Notes under the pieces: generated by a model
The model's input: the letters and a program-made list of their open reading frames with translations, nothing else
Databases searched by the model: none
Told to the model about the DNA's origin: nothing
Program-made: the position numbers and the translations under genes
Assembly: GCF_000026225.1 (NCBI RefSeq)
Contig: NC_011740.1
Coordinates: 372,001 to 436,000 of the forward strand
Direction of reading: 5' to 3'
DNA: 64,000 bases
Source of the DNA: Escherichia fergusonii ATCC 35469
GTDB lineage: Bacteria; Pseudomonadota; Gammaproteobacteria; Enterobacterales; Enterobacteriaceae
Shown here: in pieces, positions 36,010 to 45,530 of the stretch
How the letters are laid out: the number at the start of each line of letters is the position of its first letter
Position numbering within the stretch: position 1 is the stretch's first letter

Positions 36010-36969
36010 TCAGAAATTCCAGTCTTCATCTACTGTTTCGACCGCTTTTCCCATCACGTAAGAGGAGCCTGAACCAGAAAAGAAATCGTGATTTTCATCG
36101 GCATTCGGCGAAAGCGCGGCGAGGATTGCCGGATTTACTTCCGCCATTTCTGCGGGAAATAACGGTTCGTAGCCCAGATTCATCAACGCCTTATTGGCGT
36201 TGTAACAGAGAAACGCTTTCACATCGTCAGCCCATGTGGTTTCGGCGTACAATTCATCGGTGTATTGCAACTCGTTGTCGTAAAGTTCCAGTAGCAAATC
36301 GAAGGCGAAACTCTTCAACTCTTCACGTTGCGCCAGGGAGATCTTTTCAAGGTTTTTCTGATATTTATAGCCGATGTAATAACCGTGCACTGCTTCATCG
36401 CGGATAATCAGACGGATCAGGTCTGCGGTATTGGTTAGCTTTCCGCGACTGGAAAAATACATAGGCAGCCAGAAGCCAGAATAGAACAAAAATGATTCAA
36501 GAAACACACTGGCGATTTTCTTTTTCAGTGGATTATCACCGCGATAATGTTGCTGAATAATCTGTGCTTTTCGCTGCAACGACGCGTTTTCCTCACTCCA
36601 GGTGTAGGCGGCATCGACATCTTTGGTCTGGCAGAGTGTCGAGAAAATCGAACTGTAAGAACGGGCATGAACCGCTTCCATAAAGCTGATATTTGATAAT
36701 ACCGCCTCTTCATGGGGCGTGAGTGCATCGGGCATCAGTGAAGGCGCGCCGATAACATTTTGCAGCGTGTCGAGCAGCGTCAGGCCAGTAAAAACGCGCA
36801 TCGTCAGTTGTTGTTCTGCGGCACTTAATGTCTGCCACGCAGGAATATCGTTCGACAGCGGCACCTTTTCCGGGAGCCAGAAATTGCTGGTCAGGCGGTT
36901 CCACACCTCCAGATCTTTATCGTCAGATATCTTATTCCAGTTGATGGCGCTGATACGTGAGAGTTTCAT
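36010..36969 (-). CDS. nrdF: Class Ib ribonucleotide reductase beta subunit NrdF
   Basis: NrdF (319 residues) holds the dimanganese (or di-iron) tyrosyl radical cofactor of the class Ib enzyme, used under iron limitation and oxidative stress. Metal-ligand motifs EEAVLSNISFMEAVHARSYS and RDEAVHGYYIGYK are visible. It follows nrdE by 9 bp in nrdHIEF. Confidence 0.96.
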   Translation of the reverse strand: MKLSRISAINWNKISDDKDLEVWNRLTSNFWLPEKVPLSNDIPAWQTLSAAEQQLTMRVFTGLTLLDTLQNVIGAPSLMPDALTPHEEAVLSNISFMEAVHARSYSSIFSTLCQTKDVDAAYTWSEENASLQRKAQIIQQHYRGDNPLKKKIASVFLESFLFYSGFWLPMYFSSRGKLTNTADLIRLIIRDEAVHGYYIGYKYQKNLEKISLAQREELKSFAFDLLLELYDNELQYTDELYAETTWADDVKAFLCYNANKALMNLGYEPLFPAEMAEVNPAILAALSPNADENHDFFSGSGSSYVMGKAVETVDEDWNF

Positions 36970-36978
36970 AGATATTCC

Positions 36979-39123
36979 TTAAAGCGCGCAGGAGACGCAG
37001 CCTTCAATTTCAGTACCTTCCAGCGCCATCTGACGCAGGCGGATGTAGTAGAGCGTTTTGATACCTTTACGCCAGGCATAAATCTGCGCTTTGTTGATAT
37101 CGCGAGTGGTGGCGGTATCAGGGAAAAACAGCGTCAGCGACAGCCCTTGATCGACATGGCGAGCCGCTTCGGCGTAGGTGTCGATGATCTTTTCTGCGCC
37201 GATTTCGTAAGCGTCCTGATACAGCGCCAGATTTTCGTTAGTCATAAACGGGGCAGGGTAGTAAACGCGTCCTGTTTTGCCTTCTTTGCGTATCTCTACT
37301 TTCGCCACAATCGGATGAATGCTCGACGTGGCATGGTTGATATAAGAGATGGAGCCAGTTGGCGGCACTGCCTGGAGATTCTGGTTGTAAATGCCATAGC
37401 GCATTACGTCATCGCGCAGTTGCGCCCACATTTCGCGGGTAGGTAACGTGATACTGCTACGAGCAAACAACTCGCCAACTTTCGCCGTTTTCGGCTGCCA
37501 GTTACCTTGCAGATATTGGCTAAAATATTCACCGCTGGCATAGCGCGACTGTTTGAACCCGGCAAAGGTTTCGCCGCGTTCGCGCGCCAGTAACATCGAG
37601 GTACGCAGCGCGTGCCAGGTGATGGTATAGAAATAGAGATTGGTGAAATCGAGTGCTTCCGGCGATCCATAAGCGATGCCTTCTCGCGCCAGATAACCGT
37701 GTAAATTCATCTGCCCCAGTCCGATGGCGTGCGAGGCGGCATTTCCGGCTTCGATGGACGGCACGCTGCGGATATGACTTATATCTGATACTGCCGTTAA
37801 ACCGCGCACGGCGATCTCTACCGTGCGGGCAAAATCGGGGGAATCCATGGTGTGGGCAATATTCAACGAACCTAAATTGCAGGAAATATCATGGCCTGTG
37901 CGGGCATAGTCGAGATTCTCGTCATACTCTGAGGCGCTGTTAACCTGCAAAATTTCTGAGCAGAGATTGCTCATATTTATACGCCCGGCAATAGGGTTAG
38001 CACGGTTAACCGTGTCTTCATACATGATGTAGGGATAGCCGGATTCAAACTGGATCTCCGCCAGCCGCTGGAAGAAATCACGGGCGTTGATGTATTTTTT
38101 GCGGATGCGTTCATCGGCTACCAGTTCGGCATAGTGTTCGCTGATGGCGATATCGGCAAACGGCTTGCCATAAACTCGCTCAACGTCATAGGGCGAAAAC
38201 AGCGCCATCTGCGCATTCTCTTTTGCCAGATGGAAGGTGATATCCGGGATCACCACCCCCAGCGACAGTGTTTTAATGCGGATTTTCTCGTCGGCATTTT
38301 CCCGTTTCGTATCGAGAAAACGCAGAATATCGGGATGATGGGCATGTAAATAGACTGCGCCAGCACCCTGACGAGCGCCGAGCTGGTTGGCATAGGAAAA
38401 TGCGTCCTCCAGCATTTTCATCACCGGAATCACGCCAGAAGATTGATTTTCAATACGTTTAATTGGCGCGCCCGCTTCCCGCAGATTCGACAGCAAAAAT
38501 GCCACGCCGCCGCCGCGTTTCGACAGTTGTAGTGCGGAATTTACTGCCCGGCCAATCGACTCCATATTGTCTTCAATACGCAGCAAAAAACAGGAAACCA
38601 GTTCGCCGCGCTGCCGCTTACCGCAGTTGAGGAATGTCGGTGTTGCAGGCTGAAAGCGTCCTGACAGCATCTCATCGGTCAGTTGCTTAGCCAGTGTTTT
38701 ATCGCCTTGTGCCAGCGTCAGCGCCACCATCGTGACTCGATCGGCAAAATCTTCCAGATAACGCTTACCGTCGAATGTCTTCAACGTATAGCTGGTGTAA
38801 AACTTCCATGCTCCGAGGAATGTCTGAAAACGAAAACCGCTGGCGTGTGCGTGGGCAAACAGCGTAATGACAAAATCGCGAGAGTAGCGGTTGAGGACGT
38901 TTTCATCATAGTAACCTTCGTTGACCAGCCAGTTCAGGCGCTGCTGCTGGCTACTGAAGGTCACACTGTTCGGACGCACATGTGTCGCCATAAAGGCGTC
39001 AACGGCCTGGCGATCTTTATCGAACTGAATGCGACCTGCGCTATCGTAAAGGTTAAGCATCGCATTCAGGGCGTGGTAATCCATTGTTTCCTGCGTCAGG
39101 CGTTCTGCGGTTGTCGTTGCCAA
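36979..39123 (-). CDS. nrdE: Class Ib ribonucleotide reductase alpha subunit NrdE
   Basis: NrdE (714 residues) reduces ribonucleoside diphosphates. The active-site cysteine regions are [15 protein letters not shown] and the NLCSEILQ loop, and the C-terminal pair in EGCVSCAL accepts electrons from NrdH. The N-terminus lacks the full ATP-cone of NrdA. It overlaps nrdI by 28 bp. Confidence 0.96.
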
Positions 39124-39506
39124 AATTCGGTTACTCCTTTACGAACGTTTTCGATATCGCTTTGCGTACCCATGAGTTCAAAGCGGTACAGCCACGGCAC
39201 GCCGCATTTCCGGGCAATCACATCTCCGGCGCGGCCATACGCCTCACCAAAGTTGCGATTACCCGAAGCAATAACGCCGCGAAGCAACGCCCGGTTGTGC
39301 TCGTCGTTTAAAAAGCGAATTACCTGTCGTGGCACCGCGCCAGCCGTACCGCCGCCGCCGTAAGAGGGCACGATCAGGATGTAAGGCTCGTCTACCTGAA
39401 TCCGTTCCCGCTCATTGAGCGGGATGCGCACTGCGGGCAGCCCTAAACGTTCGATAAAACGCTGCGTATTTTCGGAGCTGCTGGAAAAGTAGACAAGCTG
39501 GCTCAT
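39096..39506 (-). CDS. nrdI: Flavodoxin-like NrdI
   Basis: NrdI (136 residues) is the FMN protein that feeds superoxide to NrdF to build its dimanganese-tyrosyl cofactor. The N-terminal FMN phosphate loop is [12 protein letters not shown] and a GGGG-containing loop is near residue 52. Overlaps nrdH by 4 bp. Confidence 0.95.
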
Positions 39507-39748
39507 GCACTGGCCGCGTGTGGTGCTGGATGCAGACGGTTGATCATGTCCGGGCGGAAACCTGACCAGCTAAGATCGCCTGCAATCACGACCGGCAACT
39601 GACGAAAGCCCTGAGCACGCAGCGCTTCCGCTGCTTCAGGAACGCTATCGACATTAATCATTTCAAAATCAAAGCCCCGGTTTTCCATCGCCCGTTTGGT
39701 GGCGTGGCACTGAACGCAATCGTTACGAGTGTAAATAGTAATGCGCAT
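39503..39748 (-). CDS. nrdH: Glutaredoxin-like electron donor NrdH
   Basis: NrdH (81 residues) reduces NrdE and is itself reduced by thioredoxin reductase. The redox motif is CVQC (about 11-14) and the C-terminal family motif WSGFRPDMI is intact. First gene of the operon. The 208 bp upstream contain imperfect A/T-rich palindromes (near 39812-39830 and 39849-39864) in the place expected for NrdR boxes and Fur control. These are not firm assignments. Confidence 0.95.
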
Positions 39749-39956
39749 GATTCGTATTTCCGTTTAAAATGAAGATACGGCGCGATGATACGCGTCGGGT
39801 TGTCTCTCTGTTGATACAGAGATACTAGATGTAGTTGAAAAAAGATTCAACCATACAAGATATGGGAATTTTAGATTGATTACACCACCGATGAATGGCT
39901 CAACGGGGTAGGGGATTTTGTGTTTTTTTGCCGGGCGATTGCCCGGCATCAGGAAG

Positions 39957-40388
39957 TTACATCCGCATGGAAACGGCCAGGCGGTTAAAGCAATTCATCA
40001 GCCCGATGGCAAATGTTAAGTCGCTGATTTCTGCTGCGCTGAAATGCTCAAGCAAAGGCTGATAAACGTCGTCTTCCGCATGGGTTCGGGCAATATCGGT
40101 CACCGATTCCGCCCATGCCAGCGCCGCCCGTTCGCGATCGTCAAAATGATGGCTTACGCGCCAGCCTGCCAGGGCATCCAGCTTATGCTGCGGCACACCG
40201 GATTTGCGTAATGCTTTGCTGTGCATCTCCAGACAAAATGCGCAACCATTGATTTGCGAGACGCGCAAATAAACTAACTCCATCAGCGTAGTTTCCAGCG
40301 TGCTATTTTCCAGCGCCGTTTTGGCCTGCACCAGCGCGTTATATACCGTTGGGCTAAGTTCGTAGTAAGGCTGACGTAATGTAGTCAT
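39957..40388 (-). CDS. AhpD-like carboxymuconolactone decarboxylase family protein
   Basis: This 143-residue protein has the alkylhydroperoxidase signature CAFCLEMH (about 52-59), a Cys-X2-Cys-X3-His redox motif, in the all-helical CMD fold. Members reduce peroxides or use the cysteines for other redox steps. It is divergent from the MocR-type regulator gene at 40476, a common pairing that suggests control by it. K-12 has nrdH next to ygaM, so this pair is accessory. A G/C-rich hairpin lies at 39931-39948, just after the stop. Confidence 0.85.
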   Translation of the reverse strand: MTTLRQPYYELSPTVYNALVQAKTALENSTLETTLMELVYLRVSQINGCAFCLEMHSKALRKSGVPQHKLDALAGWRVSHHFDDRERAALAWAESVTDIARTHAEDDVYQPLLEHFSAAEISDLTFAIGLMNCFNRLAVSMRM

Positions 40389-40425
40389 ACAGTTTCTCCT
40401 CTTATTAACGCCCGCAATGTAGCAC

Positions 40426-40474
40426 TATAATGGACTGCTAAAGAGAGCCATAAATTACCTAAAAAAGCAGACCA
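40426..40474. promoter_or_regulatory. Divergent control region with inverted repeat for the MocR-type regulator
   Basis: TGGACTGCT (40431-40439) and AGCAGACCA (40466-40474) form an inverted repeat matching at 8 of 9 positions, 26 bp apart, ending directly at the regulator start. TATAAT at 40426-40431 is a good plus-strand -10. This is a likely autoregulatory operator. Confidence 0.6.
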
Positions 40475-40475
40475 T

Positions 40476-41810
40476 ATGCCGCGCTATCAGGATATCGCCC
40501 GTCAGTTAAAAACGGCTATTGAGCAAGGGGAACTGAAACCCGGCGCAAGGCTGCCTTCAAGTCGTACCTGGTCGCAGGAACTGGGGGTGTCTCGATCCAC
40601 TGTCGAAAATGCGTATGCCGAGCTGGTGGCGCAAGGATGGCTGATCAGGCGGGGACAGGCTGGCACATTTGTCAGTGAGCAGATATATCCGCAACAATCT
40701 ACTGTACAAGTTGTGGCTTTTGCCGGTGAAAGTCAGCAACCGTTGCCATTTCAAATGGGTTTACCCGCACTCGATCTCTTTCCGCGAGAGCTGTGGGCGC
40801 GGGTGATGGGGCGTCGCCTTCGTACCCAGACGCGCTTTGATTTGGCGTTAGGCGATGTCTGCGGTGAGGCGGCGTTGCGTGAGGCAATAGTTGATTACTT
40901 ACGCGTTTCACGTGGGATTGATTGTCAGCCAGAGCAGGTCTTTATCACTCACGGTTATGCGGCCTCAATGGCTTTAATTCTGCACGCGCTGGCGAAACCG
41001 GGAAACGGGATGTGGATGGAAGATCCCGGCTTTCCACTGATTCGCCCGATTGTCACTCGCCACGGTGTGGAAATTTTGCCTGTGCCGGTTGATGACAACG
41101 GACTGGATATCACAAGCGGAATACAAAATTATCCTGATGCGTGTTTTGCCCTGATAACACCAGCACACCAAAGCCCGCTGGGTGTGGCGCTCTCTTTAGC
41201 GCGCAGGCATCAGATACTGGAATGGGCAGAGCGTAGTCAGGCATGGATTATTGAAGATGATTATGACAGTGAGTTTCGCTATCACGGTAAGCCGTTACCG
41301 GCGTTAAAAAGTCTCGATGCACCGCAGCGGGTAATTTATGCCGGAACATTCAGCAAAGCACTATTTCCTGCATTGCGCTGTGCGTGGCTGGTGGTGCCGG
41401 TGAAGCAAATTGCACAATTCCGCCACCAGGCGTCACTGGCTCCATGTGCGGTACCTGTTCTATGGCAGAACACACTGGCAGACTTTCTTCGCGAGGGGCA
41501 TTTCTGGCGGCATCTGAAGAAAATGCGTCAGCATTATGCTCAACGTCGGCAATGGATTGAGCAAGCGTTGACGCAGCAGGGATTTCAGGTTGTGCCGCAG
41601 AAAGGTGGTATCCAGATGGTGATCAGAATGATGGGCGATGATATTGCCCATGCGCGTAAAGCCAATGCTGCAGGCCTTGCGGTGCAGGCACTTAGCGACT
41701 GGCGTATCCGCTCAAGTGGGGAAGGTGGATTACTTCTCTCTTTTACCAATATCGTTAACGAAGGTATGGCGCGACAGGTAGCACAACAATTACGTAAAGC
41801 CTTAAGCTAA
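40476..41810 (+). CDS. MocR/PdxR-type regulator (GntR DNA-binding plus aminotransferase-like domain)
   Basis: A 444-residue fusion of an N-terminal GntR winged helix (about 1-70, LPSSRTWSQELGVSRSTVENAYAEL) and a fold-type I aminotransferase domain that binds PLP. The PLP lysine is in AGTFSKALFPALR (about 290), with the aspartate motif IIEDDYDSEFRY upstream. Such proteins use PLP adducts as effectors rather than for catalysis. The start at 40476 has only a weak ribosome site. It probably controls the divergent AhpD-like gene. K-12 lacks it at this position, and the effector is unknown. Confidence 0.88.
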   Translation: MPRYQDIARQLKTAIEQGELKPGARLPSSRTWSQELGVSRSTVENAYAELVAQGWLIRRGQAGTFVSEQIYPQQSTVQVVAFAGESQQPLPFQMGLPALDLFPRELWARVMGRRLRTQTRFDLALGDVCGEAALREAIVDYLRVSRGIDCQPEQVFITHGYAASMALILHALAKPGNGMWMEDPGFPLIRPIVTRHGVEILPVPVDDNGLDITSGIQNYPDACFALITPAHQSPLGVALSLARRHQILEWAERSQAWIIEDDYDSEFRYHGKPLPALKSLDAPQRVIYAGTFSKALFPALRCAWLVVPVKQIAQFRHQASLAPCAVPVLWQNTLADFLREGHFWRHLKKMRQHYAQRRQWIEQALTQQGFQVVPQKGGIQMVIRMMGDDIAHARKANAAGLAVQALSDWRIRSSGEGGLLLSFTNIVNEGMARQVAQQLRKALS

Positions 41811-41837
41811 AAAACCCCGAAATCAGGTTCCGGGGTC
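41808..41837 (-). terminator. Terminator of ygaM (shared with the MocR-type gene)
   Basis: On the minus strand GACCCCGGAACCTGATTTCG closes the stem with GGGGT, followed by TTTTTTAG, about 30 bp beyond the ygaM stop. It abuts the regulator stop on the other strand. Confidence 0.8.
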
Positions 41838-41865
41838 AAGACGCGTATTTATTATCATTGTTGCA

Positions 41866-42195
41866 CTACGATTTGCGCATGCTCAACAGTGCGCCGATAA
41901 AAATACCTACCGCAGCTGCTGTACCCACGCTACACCAGGGTCTTTCACGAACAAAAGAATCCGCGCAGCCAACGGCATCGCGCGCGGCTTGCTGGACGCG
42001 AGTACGACCATGCATTCGCGCTCTGGTTTCTTTCAGCAATGCCTGAGCTTTATTGCGTGCGGCTTCGGCTTCCCCTTTGGCGTCGCTGCCCCAGGACTTC
42101 AATACAGATTCGAGACTGTCAGCCAATTGATTGACATCATTCTGGATATCCTGCACGCCATCATCGACGTCGTTGCGGTTCGGTCGGTTAAACAT
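41866..42195 (-). CDS. ygaM: YgaM, DUF883 (ElaB/YqjD) family membrane-anchored protein
   Basis: YgaM (109 residues) is mostly helical with a single C-terminal membrane anchor (about 88-105, VGTAAAVGIFIGALL). Its relatives ElaB and YqjD bind ribosomes at the inner membrane in stationary phase, and YgaM is thought to act likewise. Start at 42195 (MFNRPNRND) follows K-12. Confidence 0.92.
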   Translation of the reverse strand: MFNRPNRNDVDDGVQDIQNDVNQLADSLESVLKSWGSDAKGEAEAARNKAQALLKETRARMHGRTRVQQAARDAVGCADSFVRERPWCSVGTAAAVGIFIGALLSMRKS

Positions 42196-42346
42196 ATGAT
42201 CCCCCATTAGAATTCGATGTAATTTTCAGTGTAGACCATAATTTTCTTAACTGAGATTCATCGCGGCTTTATGGACTTTTCTGAAAGCGTTGTGAATGCG
42301 CAATCAGGTAAGGTAGGCCCGCGGTTGATAATAACGAGGATCAAAT

Positions 42347-42691
42347 ATGTATTTACGACCAGACGAGGTGGCGCGCGTACTTGAAAAAGTCGGTTTTACT
42401 GTCGATGTGGTAACTCAGAAAGCTTATGGTTACCGCCGTGGGGAAAATTATGTCTATGTTAATCGCGAAGCACGAATGGGACGTACCGCCCTGGTAATTC
42501 ATCCAACATTAAAAGAACGCAGTTCGACACTGGCTGAACCCGCTTCCGATATTAAAACTTGCGATCATTACCAGCAATTTCCGCTCTATTTAGCGGGGGA
42601 ACGTCATGAGCATTACGGTATCCCGCATGGCTTTAGTTCGCGTGTTGCGCTTGAACGTTATTTGAATGGTTTATTTGGCGAAGCCAGTTAA
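42347..42691 (+). CDS. ygaC: Conserved protein YgaC (DUF2002)
   Basis: A 114-residue soluble protein of the DUF2002 family with no known enzyme motif. In K-12 it is reported to be Fur-regulated. Starts with [17 protein letters not shown], preceded by a clear ribosome site (CGAGGA). It converges on alaE, sharing the hairpin between them. Confidence 0.9.
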
Positions 42692-42695
42692 AGAC

Positions 42696-42716
42696 GCGAC
42701 TGGCGATGCCAGTCGC
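42696..42716. terminator. Bidirectional hairpin between ygaC and alaE
   Basis: GCGACTGGCGATGCCAGTCGC is a perfect 9-bp stem 5 bp after ygaC and 12 bp after alaE. T-rich flanks are weak, better on the alaE side. Confidence 0.7.
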
Positions 42717-42727
42717 GAAAAGAAGAA

Positions 42728-43177
42728 TCAAGCTTTAAGCTGTTGATAGCTGGTGACTTTAAACAGACGGCGGCAATAGTCAAGAAAATAGCCATATACC
42801 GCACCCATCATCATAGAAATCACCATATTTGAGCTGACGGCAGCGACAATCTGATGCCAGTCTGCACCTATTACCCAGAGAATTGCGGCATATACTGGCG
42901 ACTGAAACGTTACATAAGCCAGTATATCGGCAATTGTTTTCGTCCATCCTTTGTTATTCATTTTACGCGCCTGACGCATAAAGAAATCCCGATAGATCCC
43001 ATAAGGGCAGGCGATTAGGATATTGACAGGAATCGCCACCAGTCGTGACGAAAGCGACTGCTCAAAGCTCATGCCGGAGAGGAAAATCTCGATAAGCATG
43101 TTCACAACAGTGCAATAGACAACCATCGCAAATGTATCAGCCATAGCGTTACGCCAGCGTGACTGTGCTGAAAGCAT
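42728..43177 (-). CDS. alaE: L-alanine exporter AlaE
   Basis: AlaE (149 residues) exports L- and D-alanine and has four hydrophobic segments. Start at 43177 gives the family length. The frame runs 30 codons upstream. Compared with the K-12 protein as I recall it, many positions differ (for example MLSAQSRWRNAMADTF and GWTKTIADILAYVTFQ), clearly more than in neighbouring genes, suggesting an allele acquired by homologous exchange with a distant lineage. Confidence 0.92.
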   Translation of the reverse strand: MLSAQSRWRNAMADTFAMVVYCTVVNMLIEIFLSGMSFEQSLSSRLVAIPVNILIACPYGIYRDFFMRQARKMNNKGWTKTIADILAYVTFQSPVYAAILWVIGADWHQIVAAVSSNMVISMMMGAVYGYFLDYCRRLFKVTSYQQLKA

Positions 43178-43824
43178 AGTGTGAGACTCCATTAAGAGGT
43201 TAAGGCAGACAGATGATTTACCGCTTCTGTTAATGCATAGGTTATATCGCTGGCTATTTTCTGACAACCAGGTGAATATTTTTATTTAAAATGCTTTTGT
43301 AGATAAAATGCTATTTTGAGATTGTTTTTTGAACGTCGGTGGATTTTTTATATAATACTTTTTATATTTATTTGTTTTTCAATAGGTTAATTGTTATTTG
43401 TGGTAGTGGCTTCGCCATAGTGTCAGGCTGACATGAGCGGGCATAGCCACTGATGCAGTAACTTGTGTAACTATTGTTCAGGCAACATTTTCTGCTATAA
43501 AAAACTTAATTAGGCAGGATAATAAAGCAGTTAAGAAAATCGCCAGTTTATTCTGTTGTATTGCATAAATATGCTGTTGTGGCGCTGCTGTTACCAGTAA
43601 CAATGATTCGGGATCGCCCGCCAACATTGACATCGCAGCGCAGTATTATGTATTACAGCATGCAATCAAATGAATATATTTATTAAATTGCCAGGATATA
43701 AGCCTTTGCTGATTTAGGCAAGAATATGTAAATATATTTAAGAGTATAGAAAAATAATAAATTTTCGAATACACTATGCCGCGAAATAGTTTTTGGTACT
43801 TTTCGTTAGAAGGTTTTTAGTATT
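43178..43824. promoter_or_regulatory. Long A/T-rich intergenic region before stpA
   Basis: About 650 bp without a convincing gene. The DNA is strongly A/T-rich, particularly 43260-43400 and 43680-43800, typical of H-NS/StpA-bound DNA, and should hold the divergent alaE and stpA promoters. A small G/C-richer patch at 43400-43460 contains GTCAGGCTGAC. I cannot assign exact promoters. Confidence 0.6.
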
Positions 43825-44226
43825 ATGTCTTTAATGTTACAGAATTTAAATAATATCCGCACTCTACGTGCTATGGCTCGCGAATTCTCCATTGACGTTC
43901 TTGAAGAAATGCTCGAAAAATTCAGGGTTGTCACTAAAGAAAGACGTGAAGAAGAAGAACTTCTGCAGCGTGAGCAGGCAGAGCGTCAGGAAAAAATTAA
44001 TACCTGGCTGGAGCTGATGAAAGCCGATGGAATTAACCCTTCTGACTTATTAGGCGGCGAAGGTTCTGCACCTAAAGCAGCTAAAAAACGCCAGCCGCGT
44101 CCGGCGAAATATAAATTCACTGATGTTAACGGTGAAACTAAAACCTGGACCGGTCAGGGCCGTACACCGAAGCCAATTGCTCAGGCGCTGGCAGAGGGTA
44201 AATCTCTCGACGATTTCCTGATCTAA
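43825..44226 (+). CDS. stpA: Nucleoid protein and RNA chaperone StpA
   Basis: StpA (133 residues, one shorter than I recall for K-12) is the H-NS paralogue. The N-terminal coiled-coil dimerisation region (about 1-65) and the C-terminal DNA-binding motif TWTGQGRTPKP (about 109-119) are intact. The linker (about 70-90, EGSAPKAAKKRQ) differs from K-12. It represses horizontally acquired genes together with H-NS and acts as an RNA chaperone. Confidence 0.96.
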   Translation: MSLMLQNLNNIRTLRAMAREFSIDVLEEMLEKFRVVTKERREEEELLQREQAERQEKINTWLELMKADGINPSDLLGGEGSAPKAAKKRQPRPAKYKFTDVNGETKTWTGQGRTPKPIAQALAEGKSLDDFLI

Positions 44227-44272
44227 TTACTGAGGCCGGATGCCGCTGCTATGGCGCGTCCGGCGTCGCTTC

Positions 44273-44797
44273 TCAAGCTTGATGGTTCCACGGCATCTTA
44301 TCTAACAACCTTGCCATCCCACAAAAACCGCTAATTCCTGCAAACAGTAACCCGGCACCAACAAAGCCGCTTAATAAGAAGAAACCGCTATTTACGGTAT
44401 AACCCAGTACAACACCGATTAATATTAAACCACCCGCGGCGATCTGCACCTGGCGCATTAACGGCAAGGGTTGAGATTTATTTACCGCTACTGGCAATCC
44501 TGCTTTTTTCCAGCCATCAATCCCATCTTCGAGTAAAAAGATTTCTGCGGGGGCGGCAATCGCTGCTAATTTATCGGCGTTATTACTGGTGCGTTTACCT
44601 GCCTGGCAGTGGAATATAATTTGCTCGCGACGTAATTTAGCCGGAAGACCTGACTGTTCGAGCACGGATAATGGAGCCAGATCTGCTTCAGGAATATGTT
44701 CACGAAGATATTCATCAGCATCACGAATATCGATTAACTTTGCGCCGCGTGCGATTAATTCTTGTGCATCATGCGGCGAAATGGTTGTCAAAGCCAT
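44273..44797 (-). CDS. ygaP: Membrane-bound rhodanese YgaP
   Basis: YgaP (174 residues) has an N-terminal rhodanese domain with the active loop CQAGKRTSN (Cys near 64) followed by two membrane helices (about 115-170) with GVVLGY and GISGFCGMARLL. It transfers sulfane sulfur from thiosulfate. It follows ygaV by 9 bp, and YgaV controls it. Confidence 0.94.
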   Translation of the reverse strand: MALTTISPHDAQELIARGAKLIDIRDADEYLREHIPEADLAPLSVLEQSGLPAKLRREQIIFHCQAGKRTSNNADKLAAIAAPAEIFLLEDGIDGWKKAGLPVAVNKSQPLPLMRQVQIAAGGLILIGVVLGYTVNSGFFLLSGFVGAGLLFAGISGFCGMARLLDKMPWNHQA

Positions 44798-44806
44798 AGT
44801 GACTCC

Positions 44807-45106
44807 TTACGGACAATAGACATTTTTCAGGGTGGCGATAATGGCATTTACCGCCTCATTTTTAATGGAATATAGAATGCGTTGGGCATCCCGTTGGCTG
44901 TCGAGAAGCCCTTCGTCTCGCATACGAGCGAGATGCTGTGATGTCGCAGAGGCACTCAATCCGGTAATGCGCGTCAGCTCTCCCGCGCTGGTGCCGGGTG
45001 AACCGCTAAGCATGCACAGAATCAGCAACCGTTTGGGGTGGCTCATTGCTTTCAGTAAGGCTGCTGCCTGTTCGGCACTGGCCTGTAATTGCGCGAGTTC
45101 AGTCAT
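44807..45106 (-). CDS. ygaV: ArsR-family regulator YgaV
   Basis: YgaV (99 residues) is a winged-helix regulator (recognition region SASATSQHLARMRDEGLL near 50-67). It represses ygaVP, and in K-12 responds to tributyltin and to sulfide through cysteines, visible here near positions 31 and 98 (ILCMLSG and NVYCP). Confidence 0.94.
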   Translation of the reverse strand: MTELAQLQASAEQAAALLKAMSHPKRLLILCMLSGSPGTSAGELTRITGLSASATSQHLARMRDEGLLDSQRDAQRILYSIKNEAVNAIIATLKNVYCP

Positions 45107-45288
45107 AGTTATTTAAGTGTTTTCTAAATTAAGAAAACTCTAAACTAAAAATACAACATATGCCAGCATCAGCCGCGTAAATGAGAGTAAAAGCGTAAGC
45201 TGAAACTGGCAGGCTCCGCTAAAATTACTACGCTTAAGAGATAAAATCTCTTTTTAAACAATGAGTAATTTTCTTATAGGGAGTACAT

Positions 45289-45447
45289 ATGGGTTTCTGG
45301 AGAATCGTCATCACCATCATTCTGCCGCCGCTCGGCGTGCTGCTCGGTAAAGGGTTCGGTTGGGCGTTCATTATTAATATTCTGCTGACACTGCTTGGCT
45401 ATATCCCCGGGTTGATTCACGCATTCTGGGTGCAAACCCGCGATTAA
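45289..45447 (+). CDS. yqaE: Small membrane protein YqaE (Pmp3/UPF0057 family)
   Basis: A 52-residue protein, MGFWRIVITIILPPLGVLLG followed by a second hydrophobic helix and VQTRD. The two-helix layout with PPLGV and the YIPGLIHAFW motif is the Pmp3 signature. Linked to membrane and salt stress, in K-12 under Cpx control. The ATG at 45289 has AGGGAG at 45278-45283. Confidence 0.94.
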   Translation: MGFWRIVITIILPPLGVLLGKGFGWAFIINILLTLLGYIPGLIHAFWVQTRD

Positions 45448-45530
45448 ACCTGTCCTCACCCCCGCGGCGTTAACGCGCCGCGTTCCTCTGCTACACTTTC
45501 TGAGTGTTTCCGTTAACGAATGAGGTAGCT

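Noticed and set aside
39931..39948. GCCGGGCGATTGCCCGGC taken as the terminator of the AhpD-like gene
   Set aside because: The T-run lies on the wrong side: read on the minus strand the hairpin is followed by A residues, so it is at most a stability hairpin.
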